A stretch of 64,000 nt of DNA from Trileptium ribeirensis. Lineage: Eukaryota > Nematoda > Enoplea > Enoplida > Thoracostomopsidae. Numbering within the stretch: position 1 is the first letter of the stretch; each line of letters begins with the position of its first letter. The stretch is from NCBI GenBank assembly GCA_030248225.1, contig JASANE010017497.1:1-64000 (forward strand), written 5' to 3'. The position numbers were made by a program, and so were the translations under genes. The notes under the pieces are model-generated. The model did not search any database. It had not been told where the DNA came from and was given only the letters and a program-made list of their open reading frames with translations. Below, in pieces: positions 50,001 to 62,000 of the stretch.

Positions 50001-53000
50001 ATACACTGGTTTGGTTACCTAGAGTCGAACACTAGTATCTGATGCCTTTTCAGACGTTTTCTTTATGTTTAGGGTCAACGATCCCGATTTCTAGAAAATA
50101 GTATGTCTCAGTAGTTTGGTATATTGTATCAAAAATAATTTATGTTGAAATTTTCGGTATGCTACATATAATGATTTGGTTATCTAGAGTGTAGAGTGCA
50201 TATTTCATGGGTTTTCAATGGGTTTAGGGTCAACATGAATCTGATTTTCAGAATATAGTTTGTGTTCAGTTATTTGGTTACTTATGGAATACAGGTTATC
50301 AAAAATTGTCAGGGCATATTGTAATAGCGGACATTGTAGGGGTGAAACCTTGTACATTCCGCCTGTGTGTGTGTGTGTGTGATCGGGAAGGACTTAACCG
50401 ATTTTATTGATCTTGGGCTCATTCGAACAGGCATAGTTGATATACCGTGTACATCTCAAAGCGTTTTTGATTTGAGGTCTGGTTCCGGGGTCAGAGGTCA
50501 AAATGAGGTTTTTTACCATATTTTAGTACCATTCACTGAAGCAAGGTTATTTTTATCTTAACCTTCGAATTTTTTATGGTTGGTTTTATTATGATAAACG
50601 CTGATGTCTCTTATTTGTTTTCGATTAAGGCTCCGTTTCTGGAGTGATGGGGTTTGATGTATGGCACCCTCCTTGTTCCGCGACCAAAATTCGAAAATTT
50701 GTTCTGACGTCCTGGGCAGCTGAAATGTTTCAGCTTGGGATATTCGGACGTGGGAAAGTCATTGCCGGTGTTAGTTTTACTCCGCGACTTATTGTTTTTT
50801 GGCATGGGAGCATGGCACCCTGGTGGTTCCTGTACCCATAATTCGAAATTTTATTATAATGTTATGGAAACCTGAAACGTTTTACTTGGCTGTTCTCGGA
50901 CATAGGAAACTCATTGCCGGCATTCTGAGAACTTGTAGGCAGAGCGCAGATACAGAAGCATTCGTTATGGTAGTTGCTATGCTTCACTACGCTTTATAAT
51001 CTCAATATAGTTACTGGTCTATTTAGATTTATAGGTAGGCTGAATACCGTGGTTTGCTTATATAAACACAAGCACAAATACTTGACGTCTTGTGAGTTGT
51101 TTCACTTAGGGACGACAAGAGTTTAGGATTTTCAATCGATTCTATGTTCAAGAGGATTTAGGGTGGTATATACATCAAACTAGCCTGCTACAGGAGATCA
51201 AACAAAATGAAGGCATGGTCGCTCCGTTTCACCCTCGATTACGAGTTACCAGTTTTTTATTAATTTGTGAAGCTGAAATGTGGGATGATTAGCCAGGAGG
51301 CTGTGTTAATTATTGATTAAGCTATGAAACTGAAACGTGGTTGGCCAGGATATTGTCTAATTTTTAATTAATCTATCTGTGAAGCTGAATCGTGGGGTGA
51401 CTCCATTTTGACGCCGCTTATGCTCAAATCATCTAAGAAATACACTCTAGATGTACCCTAACCTAAGTTGGAATGTGTTTTAGCTAGATTGTACGATTAA
51501 AATACGGTAAAATAATGCCCATCCTTGTTATATGTATAACGTACCGGGATTTTTTATAGGGGGAAGGGGGGCTGACCCCTCATTGGCCCTGCGTGACCCA
51601 TAAAAGACTCTCGTCTTTCCATCACTCCTAAAATTTTCAATGTGGACAACACAAATTTGCCTTTGTCATATTTTTCTTATTTTTTTGCAAAATTTTGCCT
51701 AATTTCCATAGTTTTAACTAAAATTTTGTCCAGTTTGCCGATTTAACACAGTTTTGTTGAAATTTTGTCATTTTCCCCAATTTTTGACAAAATTATTGTG
51801 TCCGTTTTCTGCAAAAAATTCTATATTTGCAAAAGTCTTGGTCTTGACCCTTAGCTGCGACCTCCCCTTTTGTTAGGGACAGGGTGACCTTGGGTCTCTG
51901 AGTCCTTGTTTCAAAGGCGTAAAAAATTCCTTATTCCAGTAAATTAAACTGAAATATATAGCTTTGCCAGCACCACTACGAGAGCTATGTCAACACAGCC
52001 ATGTAATTAGGCGAGGATCGTCTTGCGGCAATTGTAAGGTTTTTAGCTCCGCAGCCAAAAAATTGGGAATTTTTTCAACACCGACATATTTATAGTTTCG
52101 CAAATAAAACGTATTTTGATTTTTTGTCGTACAGAAAGTACATGGGGGGCTGAATTGGGGAAGACAAGAAATACACCAATGGGACGCCAAATTACTTAAG
52201 GCCCTCCTCGGCCTACTGCCCTCCTCGTGTTCGTAGGAAAACCAATGTGGGCCTAAATGTGGCTTACGGGGTTAACGCCTTCCCCTAGAACCACTTTATA
52301 TATTTCCAATAATCTTTGTAGTGAATCCGGATTCCGCTTGATATGGATTTAGGCATTTGATGCTTGTTTCGTATGAGTTTGACTTAGGTCACTGAGGCGA
52401 GGTACCTAACCATGATAGTTTCAGTTCATGAATGAATCAACGAATACACCACTTTTATGTTTATGTTATCGCACCACAATAATTTGCCTAGTGGCTCAGG
52501 TATTATATTTAAATTTATTCGTTATTAAACTTACCACAAATGCCATTTGATAATTCACCGATAGCGCAGCTGTATTTAACGAAGTGTTGTTCCTGGCGCT
52601 GCTCCTCAAATATTGGGACAATTCTGCTGTATTAGTATATAACAAATGCATTATTTAACATCATCAACGAAGTATGACAAATTATAATTACATTCATCAT
52701 CTTTTTATGATTCATTTGGGTGAGCGAGTGTTGTAAAATAACACGTGTTTCGTCATGGTTTAGGGATATCTTGTATTAGGAGTTCTTTTTCCAATTCGCA
52801 TAAATATAGAGAATATTTTATCTGTCCGCTTTACTGTGGCAATACATTGCCGAGTTACGCTTAGTATTTTTTCTTGTCGCTTCGCTATACATTTACGTGT
52901 TTCAGTTGCAAGCCCGGTCATTTCTATTTGGACGCCGGTAATGATGCGGGATGTTTGGCATGTTTTTGCTACGGGCATTCTTCAGTTTGTGACTCTGCGC

Positions 53001-56000
53001 CAGGCTACTATGCAGCAAGCATACGTTCGGAGTTTGCAAAAAGTAAGAGCAGATTCTGAAAATATGTTATACAAAAACAAAGCTTTCTTGTGCAAATATT
53101 TGTAATGAAAGTCGAACTGCAGTACTCGCCACAAATGACAGTCGCCGTACGAGCGAGCGAAGAAATAGCAATCTACAAAATTTTGAAATAAAATTTCATT
53201 TTCCCATCGGCAAGTTGCCAGCAAGCAATCTACAAAATTTTGAAATAAAATTTCATTTTCCCATTGGCAAGTTGCCAGCAAGCAATCTACAAAATTTTGA
53301 AATAAAATTTCATTTTCCCATCGGTAAGTTGCCAGCGAGCAGCAGTTAGTAGCGGCCAGTACTGTATGCACAGCTGTTCTAAGATAGTATTTATAACAAC
53401 TGTTTCGTATACGGGAAAAATTGCAATTTATGACTTGTAGTTTTACACCAAATGTGTTTACTCAGCTAACGGTTTAGCAGCAATGGGTACAGTATTAATA
53501 ACTTTCAAACTGGAGTGAACTTTGATGGTCATATTGTTACTGTTATGACGGAGCCTTTTGACTACTAGTGGAGTAATAACAGCTGTAATGTAGCATATGT
53601 ACTACTACTCACAATATGCAGCAATTTGGGTTAAAATGTTTCGTGTGGGACTGTCAGTGTCGCTTTTATAACAACATAGTGAAATATATATCAAACTAAT
53701 AACTCTGGTAAGTCAGGAATAGTTATTGTTTTAACTTTTTGAGTTATTTGTAGAATTACGTCGACCTTCTTCAGTAAAAGTTAAAGTTGTGATAATAATA
53801 TTGTTTCGCGTATTTTTATAATTATGTCATAATTTTAAGCATTGCTACCTACATATTTTAGATGCCGATGGATGGAAGGGACTTGGTTACGGCGATACCG
53901 GAATAGATGTGCAACATAATGCTGACAAGAAGACGATAGCCATCGCTGAAACTGGCGGAGGCTTTACATTTTTTCTCGCACCAAGTATGTCGTTATAATA
54001 TCAAGTGGTGTAAAATGTACGCCATGTCGTTCTCGATATACTAAGCCTTAGCTAAGACCTTTTATGAGACATATACTAAGTCTAAGTTGAGGGCTACTGT
54101 CCCTGTACACCCCGATCTAAGCTGTTCGTTTTTCTAACGTGATGGCATAACACCTCCTCGGGGTTACTTGGGCTATATCAAGTTTGCAAGTGCTGTCCAT
54201 ATATGTGTATGCATGCCGCACCGTGGAAATTCTATAGTTCAAACTAGGTAGAGCTCGTTTGGTAATCGGTGTCCCGATGGTCAGTAATAGCTGGTGTCTG
54301 ACGTTCTTCAAACACAATATATCAGCGTTTGTTTTTTTGTTTATTCGTCGTCAAACATACAGCTTTTGAGAGAATTACAAACAAGTCCCGTTCTCGAACA
54401 ATGTTAGGCAAATATTTTGTGAGATTTGCGTTTATTTTTGTCAGTATCTCTTAAACTACTTGAGATTGAAATACCTCCTTTATGAGATGTTTTAAAACAT
54501 GTGCAACACAATAATACGGGCGTGATTTGATTGCATATCTGTACATATAATAGATAATTCTTACGTATCGATCACTCGTACGAATACACATGCTCTGTTA
54601 CACACAGTAGTTCATTAATTGTGTTTCAGGCAAATTTCATGGCAATCAAGCTGCGTCGTACAACCAGTTGTTTACGTTCAAGTTCCGAGTTAGCGAAACA
54701 CACGGCGTTCAAGCGTCGGCCAGAGATTTCGTAATCGAAGGCGCTGGCCGTAAAATTTCAGCACCAATTATGGCACAGCATAATCCGTTTCCATCGAACG
54801 CTGAAGAAGTAGGCATATGATACAAGCTGTCATCATGAACTGACATCTCGGTCACAATTAGGGGGGTACAGGTCCTATAGTGGGGCGTATATATATAAAT
54901 ACCCTTTATAATGTAGTATTATTGTCATCGAAGTCAATATGCGTACAGTTTGAGGTAAGGAGCTTGTCGTTTAAATGAATTTAATTACGTGATGTTGTGA
55001 GCGCGCTAGCCACGCTGGTTTTTGACATCGCCGTAATTTTTTCAAAAAAACTTAAGTAAAAAGGACCGGGAGACCGAAAATTTAACGGATGACGAACTGG
55101 AGGCAACTTCGCCGCGAACCAGCAGCGGGCGACGATGGGGGGGCAGCCCCAATCTACTAGCGAGACGTCAGATGAATTTTGAGATTGGGTTAATAGTTTA
55201 TGTAATTGGTTGATATGTTTTCATTTTGTAGATTCTTCCGTTACCCTATTTCATTCCTTGTGCAAGTTTTACTGATAAGTGTTCCTAAATTATTAACAAG
55301 TATGTCAGGCATATTGTAAAATAAGTCGCTTTCTATATCGTACACTTGACAGTGTACCCTGAATGGCCTGTAACGTTATTTATTTAGTCTTGGGAATGCT
55401 TGTACTAGAGTGTATGAATAACTTACATTGGAAATACACTAAAATTTAACCATACGTGAATGTTAAAAAATATTGGTCTCAACGATTGAGGGTTTATCCG
55501 AACCCTCAGCGGTTTTAAGTGTAAATTCATTGACGGAGGCAAGACGAGCCACCGAAGGTGGTGAGTCGCAGCCGGAGGCGTACATTTAACTTTTTATATC
55601 AATATACTAGACGCAAAATTTCAATTTTCTCTGTGACTTTTTTTTTGTTTGTCACAGACAGGTCTGCAGGTTGAACGCCTGGGCCGATTTTAGAAATTTT
55701 TTTTCTTCGTGTTGCATATTCTCTTGCGGAGTGCCCTTTCATTGAGCACTTTTTTCTACGAAAATTGCTTTGTACTCAAAATTAAGCAAATGTTGCTCAA
55801 ACTTAGGGATTTTTGCCATTTTTTCAGCTTTTTCACCGCATCTCGACAACCGTTCGTGCTATTTCGGCGATTTTTTTACATAAAATGTATTTTCACGTTT
55901 TCTAAACAGCTGTATAAATCTGATAGACGTAATTCATATCTTTCAATAAAAATTAAGCAAATTCTATTAAAATCGACTTAGGGAAACCTAAGTTCATCAT

Positions 56001-59000
56001 ATCTCGACAACCGTTCGTGCTATCTCGGTCATTTTTTGACATAACATGTACCTTCACGTTTTCTAAAAGACTATATACGAGTGATCTACTTACCTTTATA
56101 AATTCTCTTAAAATTAAGCAAAGTCTCTTAAAAATGAGTGAAAAATTATTAAGTGTGTTATAACTTTTGAATGACTCGGCCGATTTGGACTAAATTTCAT
56201 TGATGGGTACAACTTGATAGATGTATTGTCATTCTACTGTATAAATAACTAGACGTTTTCATGTCTTCCTCTTATTATTGTTACCAAAAATGTTAGAAAT
56301 TCCACAAGCTGTATGCACTATTCACGCCGTTGTTAACCACCATGCCTCCGTCACCCACGTTTACGTGTTACTAGTATAAGCCGCTTTCCATTGGCCCTTA
56401 GATATTAAATTATTGCAATCTACCATTAGTATGGAAAACAAGCTGTACAGAATACAGAAGCCTTTTTATCTTTTAGCCACCATTAAATGATTTTAAACTA
56501 CTACACGCCTTGTGTTATCAAAATTCCATAATAATCTGTATTAGTCATAATGTTTTTAGGAATACAAATTTCGTTTACACGAAGATGAATCTCTTGGCTG
56601 GAATCCTCGACTGGCGGCGGTTGATTTTATTTCAGTTCTTTCGAATATTACTGCCATAAAAATACGCGCAACTTATACCGATCAAGGTAGGTGTTTCTTT
56701 ATACGTTTACCGCCCGAATTCGTTCGTGTATCATGCATTGCTTGACAAACTTAACCTTGTGTTGGAAATTAAATGCAGGTTGTTTAATGGTAAGCGACGT
56801 ACGCAACCCAACTATGTAGGTGCTGTCGCTCAGTTAAGGAATCTCGCAAAGTGGTAGAATATCAATTTATGTGCAAATGTACGCCGTGCGACAAACTGAG
56901 TTCACACATCGAAGTACGCACTCCTGCCACTCGGCAACGTTGAGATCTCGCAAAGTGGTAGAATATCAATTTACGTGCAAATGTACGCCGTGCGACAAAC
57001 TGAGTTCACACATCGAAGTACGCACTCCTGCCACTCGGCAACGTTGAGCATATAAGGGTTAATATATAATTGTCGGCTGTTTGCTCAGTGATTAACTATT
57101 GCTAGGGCAGCTATTAGTGAATATATTATGTAGTAATATAATTTTTTTACGTGAATAGTAGACTGTTTATATTAATGTGTTAAAAATGCCGATCTATTTG
57201 CTCTTTAGTAATTGTAATGGAAAGAAAATTTCAGCTTATGAAGCTGAGGTTTAAAAACTTGCTTTTAAAATGCTGAAATGGCTAAAAAACGTTTTGCGAT
57301 AAACCATTTACGATTACAGCTTGCAAAAATAAAAATTATTTTTGAACTTATTTGGTCATGCCATTTCAGGCTGGGGATTTTTGTCTGACGTTCGTCTCGA
57401 AACAGCATCGCAGACACCGCCCAATTCTGAAAATGGAGATGAAGCAGTGGAAGCGAAATGGGTCGAGTCTTGTGAGTGTCCCGAAGGATTTGTTGGGATG
57501 TTTTGCGAAGAGTGTGCGCCAGGATACCGAAGAGAGCGCCGTTACGGAGGCCCGTTTGCTCGGTGTGTGAAATGCGAATGTCATGGACATGCTGAGTTGT
57601 GTGATGCTGAGTCAGGTAAAAATGTTAACTGATTTTGCTAATTTTACTATGTGATTCAATTATAAGGAGAATACCACATTTTATATAATTTGCACTAAAA
57701 CGACACATTTTCAGCTAAGGTAGTCAGATTGTTAAGACAGTATATATTCTAGGCTTGTCATTTGATAGAAAAAACTGAACTGACTTTTGTTGGCTCTGTG
57801 GTATATTTCTTTTAGTTCGAAGTTGTTATTTATTCTTTGGTAGATATCTTCGTACAACCTTGGCCTTTCCAAATAGGAAGAGGGATTCCCAGGTGGTTCT
57901 ACCTCTACCAGTTCGTGTTTGATAAATTTAGGCGCCCCACAGTTCATGCCTCCTGGTTCATGTTGATACTTTCATGCGCGACTAAAAATTACCACATTTT
58001 TCTCTGGTGGCCTAAAAATTTGCGAATTTTTCTCTATGTTTGCTAACCTATTGCTGGTCCAAAACCACCGAAAGTTTATTATTTTTATGTTAACACAATT
58101 GCAATAATTGATAAATTACAAATGTTCATATTTTATGACTGCTTCAGTTGTTTTTATGGTCCTTCCAGTGCAAAGCGTGGGTGGCCTCCCAGGTATATTG
58201 CTTTCCCCTCAATTCTGAACTGGGGATCCCCCATGTATAGTGTCGCTAGTTTGGGGGAGCCAGCACCACGCTTGGCAGGAGTAGCCCACCGCAATCTATA
58301 GTGTAAACATTTTATGTTTTCAATTTTTTGTAAAATCGCGACATAATGTAGACATGATCTAGTTACAATCTGTGTATTTTGCAAGCCAATACATTTGTAA
58401 TCATAACACTGCTTGTGACCAGCGTGAGCGCTGCGCTCGAGTATCCTGCGGGCTACAAACTTTTATAGACCACTGTTATATATATTTTGTAATATAAAGC
58501 TCTTGGGTTATTGAACTTGATGTAGTTGAAAGCGCAGCTGTATATTTTATGAGTATCTTACAGGTCAGTGCATTTGTAACCATAACACTGCTGGTAAACA
58601 GTGTGAGCGCTGCACCCGAGGGTACTACGGGCTACTAACTTTTTATAGACTGCTGGCATGCATACTTTATAATGTACAGCTCTAGGTTTATTTCACATGA
58701 TGTAGGTGAAATCTCAGTTTTATGTGTATCTTACAGGTCAGTGCATTTGTAATCATAACACTGCTGGTGAACAGTGTGAACGCTGCGCCCGAGGATACTA
58801 CGGCAACGCTTTGGCCGGTACGGAAAATGACTGTGAGCCGTGCCCGTGTCCAGACAAAGGACCTTGTATTCTGCACACGGATGATCAAATAATTTGCCTT
58901 GAATGTCCAACTGGATACTCAGGTAAGGTCTGCTTAAGCATTTTTTACATCATCCTAGACAGTATATTATCGAAAAGAGCGCTCTGTTTTCATGCTTTTG

Positions 59001-62000
59001 GTCCAAGGCTACTTTATCCTACTTTATGTGTTATTTTAGTATTAAGATCACGTTTTCTATGTCTGGTGGTCGGTTTTGTTTCCTCAAAACTCTACTATAT
59101 AGTGTTATCGTTAACTAGCGATTGAAAATATTGCATGGTTGAATGGCTATACCTTATGCGATTTAGTAATTTCTTCCAGGATTTTGAGATAATCGGAATG
59201 TTGTGGGAATCACTTGTCGCGCCGTGAGTATTGCAAATATGTAGCGCAGAATTTGTTTGAATGGACTGTTTTATTTGTTGTATTGTTAGTTTTCAGGGCG
59301 CCGATGTGACTTATGCGCAGATGGCTACTTTGGCGATCCTGAAAACGATGTTCCTTGCAAACCTTGTGATTGCAATGGAAATATTGACCCGAACAATATT
59401 GGCAACTGTGATCGGTAAATTGTTTGTTTACACTCAGGCAGCTCCTGAAAGGTTTTTGTTTTCATGTTTTGTGAAAAAACAGTGATTTGACAGATGCTAT
59501 CAACTGTTGCTTATTATTATCAGCATCAAGGCGGATTAAACCATGGTACCATATTTGTTGCGCTTGTGGCCGCTACTTTTGTTTGCCTTCGTCAATTTCA
59601 TTACGCTAGCGCTCTTAGTGGACTAATTGTTTCCATCAGTTGTATGTGCGCAATATGTAACTATAACGTTACTGTAACTAGTGCTGCATTTAAATAGACT
59701 CAGAACTCTCTTTGTTTTTATGCATCTTCGCTTTATATCAATCGGGTTTTGAAATTTCTAGCGACTGTTGTAGTTTCTGAATGTCAATATGAATTCTGTT
59801 TTTCATATCCTTCAACTTATTTCCAGCGTTTTGATTGCTAACTGCTACTACAATATATAATAGGCTGAGGTAGCGTTTGTCAATAATTGGCAATTTTTGT
59901 CACTATGTTTATTATTAGGGAGATTGTGAGCATCTTATTAATTGAGCGAAGCGTTTTTATTTTCTGTCTGGGAACAAAAAAGTCGATGTCCGTTCGTCTT
60001 TCATGGATCTCAAGAACCACTGAACCTATTTCAAAAAACTTTTTTTGTTTGAAAGCTTATCATGTGAGGATGTGCACCTGATATTTGGGATAAAAAAATT
60101 TTGAGTGGTTAATTAGTAATTAACTGATTAGTTACGCTTATGCAGCTAAAATTGAAGATTTTGCAATATTTGTGTTATTTATTAAAATAGAATGGTTTCG
60201 ATCAAACCATTAAAGGTTTTTTGGGTCGAGGAATTCAAATATAATATTTTTACCAATGATAAAGCCCTATGCAATATAGTTACAAGAACATAAAATTGAG
60301 TACATTCGTAATGCCACAGCCTAAGCTCCGCTCACAAATGTAGTTCCATTACCGACTAGTCATATTAATAAGAAGATAAATTGAAGCATTGAACGTTGTA
60401 ATATTTTTACGCGCTATGTAGTATTCATAGAGATATCTAGAAGAGAAAGCCTAATACGGAATTTTGTGAAGTTTCAGTACGTTGGAAGCAAAATTACAAA
60501 ATCGTCAATAAGTAACATATAATGCGCATTGCTTATGCGGCAATATTTTCATTGTTATTGTTGCAAAATTGCTATATTATTTTTAGTCAGACCGGTGAAT
60601 GCAAAAAGTGCATCTACGACACTACGGGCACTCATTGTGAGCGCTGTCTGCCGGGATTTTTCGGAGACGCACTACGTGAACCGAAGGGCGACTGTCAAGG
60701 TTAGCTTTCAGTTATGCCTATATTGTAGTCACTGCGGTGGTATTTGTTCTAGGAGTTTTGTAGGGTGTGAATTCCTACAAAATTCTACTTAATTTGTTTT
60801 GGCAACAATTATTTACTTTAGCGAAATATCGAACTACACGACATGTAGGTGCGGTGGTCGTTCATCCAGCTGTGCACAGGCTTCTGTTGTCGCGATAAAT
60901 TAGCTAATATTAAACGTATTCGTCATCGTTGTTTTGAAGGAAATAATAGTTGTTGTCTATGTGAAATTAGGGAAATAGCTCAATTCATAAATTTGTCGAT
61001 TAGCATATATCCAGCTGTGCACAGGCTTCTGTTGTCGCGATAAATTAGCTAATATTAAACGTATTCGTCATCGTTGTTTTGAAGGAAATAATAGTTGTTG
61101 TCTATGTGAAATTAGGGAAATAGCTCAATTCATAAATTTGTCGATTAGCATATCTGCGTTCGGGCTGCCACGTGAGAGTTACAAAAATATTAATGCATTT
61201 CAACTTAACTCTACCATTACAGTTATTTGGTAAACTTCATGTCCGCTCGCAATGATGCAACATCGTTTTTGTGTGTGCAAATGTCATTTTTATTATTTAT
61301 GACAAAATTATTTGACCTAGTTCAACATGGGGTTGCGGCCGAGTGGGTGGACGGACATGGAGAAAATTTCACGAACGTGGGGTTCAGGGTTTTTTTTCAA
61401 AATGGACCTTGGGTCCTGACCTTAAGCGCTGGGTCCAGACTTACAATTTTTGGCTCGAGAATTTCACTAAATTTTACACAATAAAGAAACGTATTTACGA
61501 AACGCAATTTGACATTATTACATAATTACAAATATATAAATTATTTTTTGCCTGTCCCAAGCCAGGATAAACGATGAGGGCCACCCGTGAAACCAGCAGC
61601 AAGCAACGATATACAGATATAAGCACAAACGGCTGAAAGCATGTACTTTGTAATAGAATATATTAGCAGACCCTATGTCTCCGAAGCCGAAACAGCTCTG
61701 GGTCCAGCAAAAATTTTTTGGGGTCCACGTAAAAATATTTGGGTCCAGACCCACATGTGGATCCAAAAAACCTTGCGTGGGGGGCTTGGAAAGTGGGCCC
61801 CCACACCATTCCCCAGTATGAACAGGCCAGTTACGTCCCTTAGAATATGTCTCAAAATTCTTTTCTATCAGTGATTGTTGATCTCACGGCTGAATCTCTC
61901 CACCTCATATTGATAGCCTGGAGCGAGTGCTAAAGCTTGCTTTCCGAAACTGCCTCCAAAGTACCCGGGGAACCTAAGTGAGTGGGACCTGACGGGCGAG

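Noticed and set aside
52982..53371. 129-codon minus-strand ORF
   Set aside because: It follows from the 57-bp tandem repeat (3 x 19 codons) in intron 10; no start context or homology.
58564..58676. Alternative exon using the acceptor of pseudo-exon copy 2
   Set aside because: The frame meets a TAG, and the only donor-like GT (near 58674) would shift the frame into exon 15.
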